From Mycobacterium colombiense (GTDB taxonomy: Bacteria; Actinomycetota; Actinomycetes; Mycobacteriales; Mycobacteriaceae): DNA of 64,000 nucleotides. The position numbers were made by a program, and so were the translations under genes. The DNA is taken from contig NZ_LZSX01000057.1 in NCBI RefSeq assembly GCF_001665835.1, positions 20,313 to 84,312 on the forward strand. The letters are read 5' to 3'. The notes under the pieces were generated by a model. It made no database searches, was not told the DNA's origin, and was given only the letters and a program-made list of their open reading frames with translations. Shown one piece after another: positions 1-9,130 of the stretch. The number at the start of each line of letters is the position of its first letter. Position 1 is the stretch's first letter.

Positions 1-203
1 GGGGCCGGGGCGGCGGTGGCCGAGGGCGGTGTGGACCTTGGGGTGGGGAAGGAAGGTTCGGTGGGTCCCGCTCCGGGCGAGGCCACCGGCCGGCCCCCGA
101 TGATCGAGCTGCAGCCCGACACCAGTTCCGAACCGCCCACCAGGGCTACAAGCAGCAGCGAACCACCGGCCAGGCTTCGCCGCGCATTCTCCGAAAACCG
201 CAC
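1..203 (-). CDS. Lipoprotein, N-terminal part only (runs off left edge)
   Basis: Seen: reading leftward from a GTG at 203 there is an open frame to the window edge. It starts MRFSENARRSLAGG, continues with a hydrophobic stretch and reaches the lipobox V-S-G-C with Cys at about residue 31. A Pro/Thr/Ser/Ala-rich linker follows. This is the layout of a mycobacterial lipoprotein: signal peptide, lipidated Cys, flexible tether. The start is supported by a GGGGAG ribosome site six bases upstream; an in-frame stop lies at 237-239, leaving only one other GTG (236). The functional domain is outside the window, so no function can be given. LpqJ is possible from position but not shown. Confidence 0.6.
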   Translation of the reverse strand, partial: MRFSENARRSLAGGSLLLVALVGGSELVSGCSSIIGGRPVASPGAGPTEPSFPTPRSTPPSATAAPA

Positions 204-341
204 CCGCCGCTCCCCAGACGATTCGATCAGCGGCACTCAGGTTACGCACCGTGAAGCGAAAGTCGCTGCCCTGGCGCAGCTATCGATACCGAGCCGATGA
301 CCCAGGTTTATCACCGCGTGACCGACCGTCGGACCAGCGCG

Positions 342-1292
342 CTACAGCCCCAACAGCTTTTCGGCGTTGCGGTGGCTGATCGCGGCCCGCTCATCGTCGG
401 ATAGCGGCAAGCCGTCGAGGAAGGCGCGGGCCTCGACCATCGACCCGAACGGGTAATCCGCGGAGAAGGCCACGCGCTCGATGCCCACCTGCGCCACCAG
501 GTTCGCGTACGTCGCGGGGTCGTTGAAGTTGGCGAACGTGTAGTGAAAGTTCTCCCGCAGGTACGAACTCACGGGGTGCTGCAGACCGGTCAGGTCCGGT
601 TTCAGCGTGGCGTCGAACCGCGGCAGCATGAACGACGTCGCCTCGCCCATGTGCCCGATGATCATCTGCAACGACGGGTGCCGGTCGAACACGCCGCCGA
701 GGATCATGCGCAGCGCGTGGGTGGCGGTGTTGATGTGCCACCCCCAGCCCACCGTGGCCAGCGCGAACGTGACGGGCTCGGCGAAGCCGGCGTAGCTGGA
801 TTCGATGACGCCCGCGGGCGGGATGGTCGGATGCAGGTAGATCGGTGCCTGCAGCTCGGCCGCGCGGGCCAGGACGGGCTCGAAGAACGGGTCGTCGAGG
901 TAGCGGCCCCGGCTGTGCCCGTTGATCACCGCGCCGGGAAAACCGAGCCCGCGCACCGCCCGCTCGAGTTCCTCGGCCGCCTGGTCGGGGGCGCTGGTGG
1001 GCAGGGTGGCGAAGCCCGCCAACCGATTTGGGTACCGCTGCACCGCCGCGGCAAGCTGGTCGTTGCAGTCGCGGGCCAGCCGCACCGCGTCGTCGGGATC
1101 CAGCTGCTCCACCCCGGGCGCGGCCAGCGACAGCACCGCGAGGTCCACCCCGGCCTCGTCCATCGCCGCGATCCGGCCGTCGCCGAGATCGCTGGCCGGT
1201 TCCACGATCCCGGGCCGCGACGCCAGCCAGGTACCCGGGCCTTGTAGGAATTCCGTTGTGGCGTAATGCTCTTCGAGAGCGATGACACGCAT
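342..1292 (-). CDS. Amidohydrolase, ACMSD / gamma-resorcylate decarboxylase-like
   Basis: A 316-residue TIM-barrel metal-dependent hydrolase of the amidohydrolase-2 group, which includes ACMSD and gamma-resorcylate decarboxylase. Visible family marks are the N-terminal ALEEHY (Glu8, His9), His154 in IYLHP, His214 in IIGHMGE and Asp279 in FSADYPFG, which match the metal and catalytic positions of resorcylate decarboxylases. The likely reaction is non-oxidative decarboxylation of a hydroxylated aromatic or muconate-type acid; the substrate is unknown. It lies 5 bp behind the aldehyde dehydrogenase on the same strand, so they are probably co-transcribed, and a LysR gene is divergent. The start ATG at 1292 gives the expected N-terminus with no extension. 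Confidence 0.8.
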   Translation of the reverse strand: MRVIALEEHYATTEFLQGPGTWLASRPGIVEPASDLGDGRIAAMDEAGVDLAVLSLAAPGVEQLDPDDAVRLARDCNDQLAAAVQRYPNRLAGFATLPTSAPDQAAEELERAVRGLGFPGAVINGHSRGRYLDDPFFEPVLARAAELQAPIYLHPTIPPAGVIESSYAGFAEPVTFALATVGWGWHINTATHALRMILGGVFDRHPSLQMIIGHMGEATSFMLPRFDATLKPDLTGLQHPVSSYLRENFHYTFANFNDPATYANLVAQVGIERVAFSADYPFGSMVEARAFLDGLPLSDDERAAISHRNAEKLLGL

Positions 1293-1297
1293 CTGAC

Positions 1298-2788
1298 CTA
1301 TCCTTCGAGGACTCGGGTGGACGCGTTCCAGTACTGCACCTTCTTGCGGTCGGCGGCCAGGCGGATGGTTTTGGTGTAGCCGTATTCAGCCAGCGTCTCC
1401 TGCGCGTGCTCGCGGCCGAACCCGCTGTGGCCGACGCCGCCGAATCCGCTGCCGATGGCCACCCGGGCGTAGTTGTTGACGAAGACGGCCCCGGCCCGGA
1501 TCTGCCGGCTCACCCGCAACGCCCGGTCGCCGTCGCCGGTGAACACCGCAGCGACCAGCCCGTACGGCGTGCCGTTGGCGATGCGCACTGCCTCGGCTTC
1601 GTCGCTGAACCGGATCAGGGCGACCACCGGGCCGAAGATCTCCTCCTGGGCCACCCGCATGCCCGGTGTGACACCGGTCAGCACGGTCGGTGCGACGTAG
1701 AAGCCGTCCGCGAGCCGGGGATCCTGCGGCAGCGGCGCCTGCGCGGCGATGCGGGCGCCTTCGGCCACGCCGATGTCGAGGTATTCCAGCACCTGCTTGC
1801 GCTGGGCCCGGGTGACCAGCGGGCCCACGTCGGTGGCGGGGTCGGCGCCGTCGCCCACCCGCAGCCGGCGCACCGCGGTGCACAGCTTCTCTTCGAACTC
1901 CGCATAGATGTTGTCCTGCACCAGGATTCGCGACGCCGCAGTGCACGCCTCGCCCTGGTTGAAGAAGCCGCCGTCGATGGCGGCCAGCAGCGCCTCGCGC
2001 AGGTCGGCGTCGTCGAACACCAGCAGCGGATTCTTTCCGCCCAGCTCCATCAGCGTCGGCGTCAGGTTGCCGGCCGCGGTGCGCAGCACGGCCGAACCGG
2101 TGAGTGGCGACCCGGTGAAGGAGATCTTGCCCACCAGTTGATGCTCGGCCAGCGCAGCGCCCACCTCACCCCCGCCCGGCACGGCGTGCACCACCGGGTC
2201 GGGTAGCACCGACTGGATCAGTTCGACCAGTCGCAGCACTACCGAGGGTGTCTGCTCCGGCGGTTTCAGCACGACGGCGTTGCCGACGGCCAGTGCGGGC
2301 GCGACTTTTCCGGCGGTGTGGATCGGCGGCCAGTTGAAGGGCACGATGCCGGCGATCACGCCATAGGGCTCGAGCGTGGTCACGTCGAACACCGGGCCGT
2401 AGTCGCGCGCCTGGCTCGGCAGCACCTCGACCATGCCGGCGAAGTATTCGAAGATCCCGATCGCGGCTTCGACGTCGAAGCCGCGCGCCTGGCTGATCGG
2501 CTTGCCCATTTCCAGCGACTCGAGGGCGGCGATCTCGTAGGCGTGCGCACGAATGACGTCGGCGATCTGCCGCAGGTAGCGGCCGCGTTCGCGGGCCGGG
2601 CGTTGTTTCCAGGTCAGGTGTGCGGCGTGCGCGGCCCGCACGGCGTGGTCGACCTGCTCGGTATCGGCCCCTTGCACGACGGTGACCACCTGGCCGGTAG
2701 CGGGGTTTTCCACTACGAACCTGTCGTCGGCGGACGCCGACGACCAGCGCGTGCTGATCTCGGTGGGGGTTTGCTGATCCATGGGCAT
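1298..2788 (-). CDS. Aldehyde dehydrogenase (NAD(P)-dependent)
   Basis: A full-length ALDH of about 496 residues. Motifs in order: the N-terminal ENPATG strand, VPFNWP, the cofactor-binding FTGSPLTG (a variant of FTGSxxxG), the catalytic Glu in LMELGGKNP and the catalytic Cys in FNQGEACTAASR, then EEIFGPV near the C-terminus. It oxidises an aldehyde to an acid; the substrate cannot be read from sequence. Its tight spacing to the amidohydrolase and the divergent LysR gene suggest a small catabolic unit. Three in-frame starts are close together (GTG 2794, ATG 2788, ATG 2782) with no clear ribosome site, so the exact N-terminus is uncertain. Confidence 0.9.
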   Translation of the reverse strand: MPMDQQTPTEISTRWSSASADDRFVVENPATGQVVTVVQGADTEQVDHAVRAAHAAHLTWKQRPARERGRYLRQIADVIRAHAYEIAALESLEMGKPISQARGFDVEAAIGIFEYFAGMVEVLPSQARDYGPVFDVTTLEPYGVIAGIVPFNWPPIHTAGKVAPALAVGNAVVLKPPEQTPSVVLRLVELIQSVLPDPVVHAVPGGGEVGAALAEHQLVGKISFTGSPLTGSAVLRTAAGNLTPTLMELGGKNPLLVFDDADLREALLAAIDGGFFNQGEACTAASRILVQDNIYAEFEEKLCTAVRRLRVGDGADPATDVGPLVTRAQRKQVLEYLDIGVAEGARIAAQAPLPQDPRLADGFYVAPTVLTGVTPGMRVAQEEIFGPVVALIRFSDEAEAVRIANGTPYGLVAAVFTGDGDRALRVSRQIRAGAVFVNNYARVAIGSGFGGVGHSGFGREHAQETLAEYGYTKTIRLAADRKKVQYWNASTRVLEG

Positions 2789-2833
2789 TGTCACGGTATG
2801 CCCGGCGGCGTGATCAGCACCAACGATATCTTC

Positions 2834-2848
2834 TGATGGTTGCCATCA
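2834..2848. promoter_or_regulatory. Palindrome between ALDH and LysR genes (candidate LysR operator)
   Basis: TGATGG-TTG-CCATCA is a perfect 6-3-6 inverted repeat in the gap between the divergent ALDH and LysR genes. LysR-family proteins usually bind dyads in such gaps and control both the adjacent operon and themselves. Assigning the site to this regulator is inference from position. Confidence 0.45.
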
Positions 2849-2856
2849 TCGCCGGT

Positions 2857-2862
2857 GATAAT
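2857..2862 (+). promoter_or_regulatory. -10 element of the LysR gene (leaderless)
   Basis: GATAAT ends seven bases before the GTG at 2870, the distance expected if transcription starts on the start codon. No ribosome site is present. It lies just downstream of the 2834-2848 dyad, so a bound regulator would overlap this promoter. Confidence 0.4.
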
Positions 2863-2869
2863 CGCGGGT

Positions 2870-3775
2870 GTGGAGCTTCGCCATCTCGAGTACTTTCTGG
2901 CCGTCGCGGACAGCCGAAGCTTCACGGCGGCGGCCAAGCGGCTGCATGTCGTGCAGTCCGGGGTGTCGGCCACCATCAAGGCGCTCGAACGCGAACTGGG
3001 CACCGAACTGTTCGTCCGGGGCCCGTCCGGTGTGGCGCTGAGTCCGGCCGGCGAAGCGCTCCGGCCCCACGCCCGGAGCACCCTCGACGCCGCCCGCGCG
3101 GCCAAGGACGCCGTCGGTGCCGCGCGCGGCGCCGTGCGCGGCACCGTCACGGTGGGGACGCTGACGTCGATCAGCGTCATCGACGTGCCGACCGTGCTGG
3201 CCGAACTGCACGCCCGTCATCCCGAAGTCGTGGTTCACCTGCGCGCGGCCAGTGCCGGGTCGGCGGGGCTGGCGGGCCAATTGCGCGACGGGGACCTCGA
3301 CGTCGCCTTCCTGGTCTTCACCGGTCCGCCTCCGGCTGACCTGCACACCCGGCTGGTCGCCTCGGTGCCGCTGCTGCTGGTCGTCCCCGCACAGCATCCG
3401 TTGGCCACGCGCAAGGCGGTCTCGCTGACCGACCTGTCGGGCATGTCCTTCGTCGATGGGCCGCCGGGATACGGCAACCGCACCGTGGTCGACAACGCGT
3501 TTGCGGCCGCGGGTGTGGAGCGGACCGTCGCGGTGGAGGTCGCCGACATGGGCACCGCGGCGACCTGCATCCGCAAGGGGCTGGGGATCGGTTTTCTGAG
3601 CTGGTCCATCCTGGAGGGCATCGACAGCTCGGGCTTGGTCAGCGTCCGGATCAGCGGGCATGACCTGCAGTGGCGGCTCTACGTCGCGACTTCGGCGAGC
3701 CGGCAGGCAAGCGCGGCCACCAGGGCGCTGCTCGCGCTGATCGAGGACGTCACCGGCGAGGCCGCGAATATTTAG
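2870..3775 (+). CDS. LysR-family transcriptional regulator
   Basis: A 301-residue LysR-type regulator. The N-terminus has the classic winged helix-turn-helix (LRHLEYFLAVAD, then SFTAAAKRLHVVQSGVSATI) followed by the periplasmic-binding-protein-like effector domain from about residue 90. GTG 2870 is chosen because LysR proteins begin right at the xLRHLxYF helix; an upstream ATG at 2840 would add ten unmatched residues. It is divergent from the ALDH-amidohydrolase pair, and by family habit probably controls it in response to a pathway metabolite. The inducer is unknown. Confidence 0.85.
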   Translation: MELRHLEYFLAVADSRSFTAAAKRLHVVQSGVSATIKALERELGTELFVRGPSGVALSPAGEALRPHARSTLDAARAAKDAVGAARGAVRGTVTVGTLTSISVIDVPTVLAELHARHPEVVVHLRAASAGSAGLAGQLRDGDLDVAFLVFTGPPPADLHTRLVASVPLLLVVPAQHPLATRKAVSLTDLSGMSFVDGPPGYGNRTVVDNAFAAAGVERTVAVEVADMGTAATCIRKGLGIGFLSWSILEGIDSSGLVSVRISGHDLQWRLYVATSASRQASAATRALLALIEDVTGEAANI

Positions 3776-3782
3776 CCACCCC

Positions 3783-3809
3783 GGGAACAAGGCGGCACGG
3801 GCCGCCGTT
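3783..3809 (+). promoter_or_regulatory. SigH-type ECF promoter of the dnaK operon
   Basis: GGGAAC at 3783-3788 and CGTT at 3806-3809 are separated by 17 bases (GGAA-N19-GTT). This fits the SigH consensus known for mycobacterial heat and oxidative-stress genes, and dnaK is an established SigH target in M. tuberculosis. The promoter lies just upstream of the first HAIR box, so HspR bound there would block or limit transcript initiation. Confidence 0.65.
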
Positions 3810-3823
3810 AACATAATCGATAA

Positions 3824-3844
3824 GTTGAGCGAACCAGACTCAAT
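3824..3844. promoter_or_regulatory. HAIR box 1 (HspR operator), dnaK
   Basis: GTTGAGC-N7-ACTCAAT closely matches the HspR-associated inverted repeat CTTGAGT-N7-ACTCAAG. HspR, encoded by the last gene of this operon, represses the operon from such sites with DnaK as co-repressor (established in Streptomyces and mycobacteria). The box lies about 15 bp downstream of the SigH -10. Confidence 0.75.
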
Positions 3845-3878
3845 ACTGGGTTGACAGCCCACCGGCCCCAGGGGCAGG

Positions 3879-3899
3879 CTTGAGCCTGGTTCACTCAGC
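3879..3899. promoter_or_regulatory. HAIR box 2 (HspR operator), dnaK
   Basis: CTTGAGC-N7-ACTCAGC is a second, slightly weaker HAIR, 34 bases beyond the first and 43 bases before the dnaK start codon. Two boxes in tandem could allow cooperative HspR binding. Confidence 0.65.
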
Positions 3900-3942
3900 A
3901 TAGTGGCACCAAACAAGCTCTACACATTCAGGAGGAATCACT

Positions 3943-5808
3943 ATGGCTCGTGCGGTCGGTATCGACCTCGGGACCACCAACTCCGTCGTCGCAGTCCTCG
4001 AGGGCGGTGACCCGGTCGTCGTCGCCAACTCCGAGGGTTCGCGGACCACGCCGTCCATCGTCGCGTTCGCGCGCAACGGCGAGGTGCTCGTCGGCCAGCC
4101 CGCCAAGAACCAGGCGGTCACCAACGTCGACCGCACCATCCGTTCGGTCAAGCGGCACATGGGCAGCGACTGGTCCATCGAGATCGATGACAAGAAATAC
4201 ACCGCTCAGGAGATCAGCGCCCGCGTGCTGATGAAGCTGAAGCGCGACGCCGAGGCGTATCTGGGTGAGGACGTCACCGACGCGGTCGTCACCGTGCCGG
4301 CGTACTTCAACGACGCCCAGCGTCAGGCGACCAAGGAAGCCGGCCAGATCGCCGGCCTGAACGTGCTGCGCATCGTCAACGAGCCGACCGCGGCCGCGCT
4401 GGCCTACGGCCTGGACAAGGGCGAGAAGGAACAGACCATCCTGGTCTTCGACCTCGGTGGCGGTACTTTCGACGTGTCGCTGCTCGAGATCGGCGAGGGT
4501 GTGGTCGAGGTCCGCGCCACCAGTGGTGACAACCACCTCGGTGGGGACGACTGGGATGACCGCGTCGTCGAGTGGCTGGTCGACAAGTTCAAGGGCACCA
4601 GCGGAATTGACCTGACCAAGGACAAGATGGCGATGCAGCGGCTGCGTGAGGCCGCCGAGAAGGCCAAGATCGAGCTCTCGAGTTCGCAGAGCACCTCGAT
4701 CAACCTGCCCTACATCACCGTCGACGCGGACAAGAACCCGCTGTTCCTCGACGAGCAGCTGACTCGCGCCGAATTCCAGCGCATCACACAGGATCTGCTG
4801 GACCGCACCCGCAAGCCCTTCCAGTCGGTGATCAAGGACGCCGGTATCTCGGTCTCCGAAATCGACCACGTGGTGCTGGTGGGTGGTTCCACCCGTATGC
4901 CCGCGGTTTCGGAGCTGGTCAAGGAGATGACCGGCGGCAAGGAGCCGAACAAGGGCGTCAACCCCGATGAAGTTGTAGCTGTCGGAGCGGCTCTTCAGGC
5001 TGGCGTGTTGAAGGGTGAGGTTAAAGACGTTCTGCTGCTTGATGTTACGCCGCTGAGCCTGGGTATCGAGACCAAGGGTGGCGTGATGACCAAGCTCATC
5101 GAGCGCAACACCACCATCCCCACCAAGCGGTCGGAGACCTTCACCACGGCCGACGACAACCAGCCCTCGGTGCAGATCCAGGTCTTCCAGGGTGAGCGCG
5201 AAATCGCTTCGCACAACAAGCTGCTCGGCTCCTTCGAGCTGACCGGCATCCCGCCGGCTCCGCGCGGCGTCCCACAGATCGAGGTGACCTTCGACATCGA
5301 CGCCAACGGCATCGTGCACGTCACGGCCAAGGACAAGGGCACCGGCAAGGAGAACACGATCAAAATCCAGGAGGGCTCCGGCCTATCCAAGGAGGAGATC
5401 GACCGGATGATCAAGGATGCCGAGGCGCACGCCGAGGAGGACCGTCAGCGTCGCGAAGAGGCCGACGTCCGCAACCAGGCCGAATCGCTGGTCTACCAGA
5501 CGGAGAAGTTCGTCAAGGAGCAGCGCGAAGCCGAGGGCGGCTCGAAGGTCCCCGAGGACACGCTGTCCAAGGTCGACGCCGCGATCGCCGAGGCCAAGTC
5601 GGCCCTGGGCGGCACCGACATCAGCGCGATCAAGGCGGCGATGGAGAAGCTGGGTCAGGAGTCCCAGGCGCTCGGACAGGCGATCTACGAGGCCACCCAG
5701 GCCGCCGGTGAGCAGGCCGGTGACGGCGCGGCGGCCGGCGGTCCGGCCGGGTCCGCTGACGACGTCGTGGACGCGGAGGTGGTCGACGATGACCGGGAGT
5801 CCAAGTGA
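3943..5808 (+). CDS. dnaK: Chaperone DnaK (Hsp70)
   Basis: The 621-residue cytosolic Hsp70 binds exposed hydrophobic peptides in an ATP-driven cycle set by DnaJ and GrpE. Seen: the N-terminal phosphate loop GIDLGTTNS, the second ATPase signature [11 protein letters not shown], the third [10 protein letters not shown], the substrate domain starting near [14 protein letters not shown], and an acidic, Ala/Gly-rich lid tail. Length matches the M. tuberculosis protein (625). A strong AGGAGG lies at 3930-3935. It heads a dnaK-grpE-dnaJ1-hspR operon, overlaps grpE by four bases (GTGA), and is preceded by a SigH promoter and two HAIR boxes, giving combined activation and repression. Confidence 0.99.
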   Translation: MARAVGIDLGTTNSVVAVLEGGDPVVVANSEGSRTTPSIVAFARNGEVLVGQPAKNQAVTNVDRTIRSVKRHMGSDWSIEIDDKKYTAQEISARVLMKLKRDAEAYLGEDVTDAVVTVPAYFNDAQRQATKEAGQIAGLNVLRIVNEPTAAALAYGLDKGEKEQTILVFDLGGGTFDVSLLEIGEGVVEVRATSGDNHLGGDDWDDRVVEWLVDKFKGTSGIDLTKDKMAMQRLREAAEKAKIELSSSQSTSINLPYITVDADKNPLFLDEQLTRAEFQRITQDLLDRTRKPFQSVIKDAGISVSEIDHVVLVGGSTRMPAVSELVKEMTGGKEPNKGVNPDEVVAVGAALQAGVLKGEVKDVLLLDVTPLSLGIETKGGVMTKLIERNTTIPTKRSETFTTADDNQPSVQIQVFQGEREIASHNKLLGSFELTGIPPAPRGVPQIEVTFDIDANGIVHVTAKDKGTGKENTIKIQEGSGLSKEEIDRMIKDAEAHAEEDRQRREEADVRNQAESLVYQTEKFVKEQREAEGGSKVPEDTLSKVDAAIAEAKSALGGTDISAIKAAMEKLGQESQALGQAIYEATQAAGEQAGDGAAAGGPAGSADDVVDAEVVDDDRESK

Positions 5809-6458
5809 CGGAAAGCAACCCACAGGAACAGGTGACGGTCACCGACAAGCGGCGAATCGATCCTGAGACCGGTGAAGTACGGCAGGTCCCCCCTCCCGGC
5901 GCTACGCCGGGAGGGGCGCCGGCCGGCGAGACGGTGGCCCAACCCGAGGGCAAAGTCGCCGAGCTCACCGCCGATCTGCAACGGGTGCAGGCCGACTTCG
6001 CCAACTACCGCAAGCGGGCGCTGCGCGACCAGCAGGCCGCGGCAGACCGGGCCAAGGCGGCCGTCGTCAACCAATTGCTGGGCGTGCTCGACGATCTCGA
6101 CCGGGCACGCAAGCACGGCGATCTGGAATCCGGACCGCTGAAGTCGGTGGCCGACAAGCTGGAGACCGCGCTGACCGGCCTCGGCCTGACGGCGTTCGGC
6201 GAGGAAGGCGAGGACTTCGACCCGGTGCTGCACGAAGCCGTTCAGCACGAAGGCGATGGCTCCCGACCGGTGATCGGCACCGTCATGCGGCAGGGCTACA
6301 AACTGGGTGACCAGGTGCTGCGCCACGCTCTGGTCGGTGTCGTCGACACGGTCGACGACGACGGCGACGCGGCGGCCGACACCGGTGAGTCCGCCGCGGC
6401 GGCTGGGGAAACCGAGCCGGTCGAATCGGACGATAACGCCGGCACATCCGGTGACTAG
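5805..6458 (+). CDS. grpE: GrpE nucleotide exchange factor
   Basis: A 217-residue GrpE that releases ADP from DnaK. The protein has a charged, disordered N-terminus, a long helix from about residue 45 ([23 protein letters not shown]) that forms the dimer coiled coil, and a C-terminal beta-wing ending in the family signature [23 protein letters not shown] (here with Ile before Gly). A Gly/Glu/Asp-rich tail follows. The GTG start overlaps the dnaK stop, so translation is probably coupled, matching the stoichiometric role of the two proteins. Confidence 0.97.
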   Translation: MTESNPQEQVTVTDKRRIDPETGEVRQVPPPGATPGGAPAGETVAQPEGKVAELTADLQRVQADFANYRKRALRDQQAAADRAKAAVVNQLLGVLDDLDRARKHGDLESGPLKSVADKLETALTGLGLTAFGEEGEDFDPVLHEAVQHEGDGSRPVIGTVMRQGYKLGDQVLRHALVGVVDTVDDDGDAAADTGESAAAAGETEPVESDDNAGTSGD

Positions 6459-6504
6459 ACCACACAATCAGCACAACAGAAGAAAGGTGAGGGGGTGACG
6501 CGAC

Positions 6505-7683
6505 ATGGCCCAGCGTGAATGGGTCGAAAAGGACTTCTATAAGGAGCTGGGCGTCTCCTCTGACGCCAGTCCCGAAGAGATCAAACGCGCCTACCGCAAG
6601 TTGGCGCGCGATCTGCACCCGGACGCCAACCCCGACAACCCCGCCGCCGGCGAACGCTTCAAAGCGGTCTCCGAGGCGCACAATGTCTTGTCGGATCCGG
6701 CCAAGCGCAAGGAATACGACGAAACCCGAAGGCTGTTCGCCGGCGGTGGTTTTGGCGGGCGCCGGTTCGACAGCGGCGGGTTCGGGGGCTTCAACGTCGG
6801 TGGTGACGGCGCTGAGTTCAACCTCAACGATTTGTTCGATGCCGCCGGCCGAAGCGGCGGCACCAACATCGGTGACCTGTTCGGCGGCTTGTTCGGCCGC
6901 GGTTCGGGCGCCCGGCCCAGCCGGCCACGCCGCGGCAACGACCTCGAGACCGAAACCCAGCTGGATTTCGTCGAGGCCGCCAAGGGCGTGGCGATGCCGC
7001 TGCGGCTGACCAGCCCGGCGCCGTGCACCAATTGCCATGGCAGTGGCGCGCGGCCGGGCACCAGCCCGAAGGTGTGTCCCACCTGTAACGGCTCCGGCGT
7101 GATCAACCGCAACCAGGGCGCGTTCGGCTTCTCCGAACCGTGCACCGATTGCCGGGGCAGCGGCTCGATCATCGAGCACCCTTGCGACGAGTGCAAGGGC
7201 ACCGGCGTCACCACCCGCACCCGCACCATCAACGTGCGGATCCCACCGGGCGTCGAGGACGGACAGCGCATCCGGCTGCCCGGCCAGGGCGAGGCGGGGT
7301 TGCGCGGTGCGCCGTCGGGTGACCTGTACGTGACCGTGCATGTGCGCCCGGACAAGGTGTTCGGACGCGACGGCGACGACCTCACGGTGACCGTTCCCGT
7401 CAGCTTCACCGAGTTGGCTTTGGGCTCAACCATTTCGGTGCCCACACTGGACGGCAAGGTCGGTGTCCGGGTGCCCAAGGGCACCGCCGACGGCCGCATC
7501 CTGCGGGTGCGCGGGCGTGGCGTGCCCAAGCGCAGCGGCGGCAACGGGGACCTGCTGGTGACCGTAAAGGTCGCCGTGCCACCCAATTTGGAGGGTGCGG
7601 CCCAGGAGGCGCTGGAGGCCTACGCCGCCGCCGAGCGTTCCAGCGGCTTCGACCCCCGGGCGGGATGGGCGGGTAACCGCTGA
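6505..7683 (+). CDS. dnaJ1: Chaperone DnaJ1 (Hsp40)
   Basis: A 392-residue type I J-protein that delivers substrates to DnaK and triggers its ATPase. Domains in order: J domain (residues 8-75) with the essential HPD in DLHPDANPD; a Gly/Phe-rich linker; a zinc-binding domain with four repeats ([32 protein letters not shown]); and two C-terminal beta-barrel domains. All eight zinc cysteines are present. It follows grpE by 46 bases with its own G-rich ribosome site, and its stop overlaps the hspR start by one base (TGATG). Confidence 0.98.
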   Translation: MAQREWVEKDFYKELGVSSDASPEEIKRAYRKLARDLHPDANPDNPAAGERFKAVSEAHNVLSDPAKRKEYDETRRLFAGGGFGGRRFDSGGFGGFNVGGDGAEFNLNDLFDAAGRSGGTNIGDLFGGLFGRGSGARPSRPRRGNDLETETQLDFVEAAKGVAMPLRLTSPAPCTNCHGSGARPGTSPKVCPTCNGSGVINRNQGAFGFSEPCTDCRGSGSIIEHPCDECKGTGVTTRTRTINVRIPPGVEDGQRIRLPGQGEAGLRGAPSGDLYVTVHVRPDKVFGRDGDDLTVTVPVSFTELALGSTISVPTLDGKVGVRVPKGTADGRILRVRGRGVPKRSGGNGDLLVTVKVAVPPNLEGAAQEALEAYAAAERSSGFDPRAGWAGNR

Positions 7684-8078
7684 TGGCCAAGGGCTCGAGC
7701 AATTCAAGAAAAGACGATGCCCAGACCTTCCTGATCTCGGTGGCTGCCGAGCTGGCCGGCATGCACGCCCAGACGCTGCGCACCTACGACCGCCTCGGTC
7801 TGGTCAGCCCCCGCCGGACTTCCGGTGGGGGACGGCGGTATTCGGAGCACGATGTCGACCTGCTGCGTGAGGTGCAACGGCTCTCGCAGGACGAGGGGGT
7901 CAACCTCGCCGGCATCAAGCGAATCATCGAGCTGACCAATCAGGTCGAGGCGCTGCAGGCCCGGGTCAAGGAGTTGACCGAGGAGCTGGCGCAGACGCGG
8001 GGTAGCCAGCGCCGCGACGTGGCGGTGGTGCCCAAGAGCACCGCGCTGGTGGTGTGGCAGCCCCGCCGGGGACGCTGA
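7683..8078 (+). CDS. hspR: HspR, MerR-family heat-shock repressor
   Basis: A 131-residue MerR-type repressor. The DNA-binding head includes FLISVAAELAGMHAQTLRTYDRLGLVSP, the MerR helix-turn-helix, followed by a wing and a coiled-coil dimer helix (about residues 80-110). HspR binds HAIR sequences with DnaK as co-repressor, so depletion of free DnaK by misfolded protein releases the genes. HAIR boxes are found here before dnaK (two) and clpB (one). As last gene of the dnaK operon it is autoregulated. The ATG overlaps the dnaJ1 stop. Confidence 0.96.
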   Translation: MAKGSSNSRKDDAQTFLISVAAELAGMHAQTLRTYDRLGLVSPRRTSGGGRRYSEHDVDLLREVQRLSQDEGVNLAGIKRIIELTNQVEALQARVKELTEELAQTRGSQRRDVAVVPKSTALVVWQPRRGR

Positions 8079-8136
8079 TTTCGCTCGGTTTCACTTTCGC
8101 CCCAAGGGTTCCTGTCTCCGGAGGCATGCAAAGTTC

Positions 8137-8171
8137 GCGAAAGCGCCAGCGCATGTGCTGGCGCTTTTCGC
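8137..8171. terminator. Hairpin between hspR and the mutarotase gene
   Basis: Arms GCGAAAGCGCCAGC and GCTGGCGCTTTTCGC pair around a six-base loop, about 60 bp after the hspR stop. hspR and the mutarotase gene converge here, so the hairpin could end both transcripts. There is no long U tract, as is common in mycobacteria. Confidence 0.6.
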
Positions 8172-8225
8172 ATTCACCTGGTGACCACCAGACAGCGGCT
8201 GCAGTGACCCAGGTGGTCACGGGGA

Positions 8226-9128
8226 TCACACCCGAATGGCAAACTGCGTGACCGCCGGCTCGCCCGGCCGCGCGCAGCGGTAGCCGCCCCGGCGCAGCGC
8301 GTCGGTCGGTGCGGTCATCGGCTCGAAGCACACGATGGCCTTCGCGGGGTCGTCGACCGGTGGCGCGAAAATCTGCGCCGCCGGATAGCCGTGTTCGAAG
8401 TGCACCTCGATGCGGCGCCCGCCGCCGGACACCGCGAACACCGAACCCTCGGCCACCTGGTCGTAGGCATCGTCGAAAGCCTTGTCGCGCAACGCCTCTG
8501 CGCGCGCCGGCTGCGGCTCGGAATCGCCCGTCGGCAGGCCGTTGTCGTCGAGGCCCAGATGCCGCAGCGGCGGTGTCTCGATGATCCAGTCGGCCCGCGG
8601 CGCATCGGGCAGCTGCAGATAGGGATGGAACCCGAAGCACAGCGGCACCGCCCGGTCGCCGGTCGCGGTGACCGTCGTCCGGACCGTCAGCCTCCGGTCG
8701 GCCAGCTCCGCCGTCACCGTCAGCAGATGCGGATACGGGAAGCTGGCCAGTAATCGGGGATCGGCCCCGAAATCCAGTTCGGCGGTCAGCTCGTTGGCGG
8801 TCTCGGCCGTCACCCGCCACCCGGGGTAGGCGGCCAGGACGCCGTGGATCGGTAGCCCGTTGGGGTCGGCGCGCACACCGTTTTCTCCCGGCGTCAGGGT
8901 CACGGTGACGTCCTGTGCGGTATAGGTGTTCTCGCCCAATCGATTTGCCCACGGATACAGAATCGGGATGCCCATCGTCTTGCCGTCCGAGATGTAGGCG
9001 TCCAGGCCGCGGCGCTGGCCCAGCAGCTCGACACCGGCGTCGCGCAGCGACGTGCCGATCATCCCCGCCTCGGGCACGAACTGCGCGACCACCGGCGACG
9101 ACGGATCGCGCAGGGTGACGACGTGCAT
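8226..9128 (-). CDS. Aldose 1-epimerase (galactose mutarotase) family protein
   Basis: A 300-residue protein of the galactose mutarotase-like beta-sandwich fold, interconverting alpha and beta anomers of a hexose or hexose phosphate. Family marks are PWANRLGEN (substrate-contacting Asn-Arg), NGLPIHGVL (first His), CFGFHPYLQLP (second catalytic His) and the C-terminal CFEPMTAPTDAL with the catalytic Glu. ATG 9128 is preferred to ATG 9140 because GGAGG lies five bases before it. That site is inside the end of the upstream flavohemoglobin gene, two bases away, so the two are probably co-translated. The natural sugar is unknown. Confidence 0.85.
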   Translation of the reverse strand: MHVVTLRDPSSPVVAQFVPEAGMIGTSLRDAGVELLGQRRGLDAYISDGKTMGIPILYPWANRLGENTYTAQDVTVTLTPGENGVRADPNGLPIHGVLAAYPGWRVTAETANELTAELDFGADPRLLASFPYPHLLTVTAELADRRLTVRTTVTATGDRAVPLCFGFHPYLQLPDAPRADWIIETPPLRHLGLDDNGLPTGDSEPQPARAEALRDKAFDDAYDQVAEGSVFAVSGGGRRIEVHFEHGYPAAQIFAPPVDDPAKAIVCFEPMTAPTDALRRGGYRCARPGEPAVTQFAIRV

Positions 9129-9130
9129 GG

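Noticed and set aside
16..300. Plus-strand 94-codon frame at the left edge
   Set aside because: Low-complexity Pro/Ser/Arg product; the minus strand here encodes a signal peptide with a lipobox and ribosome site.
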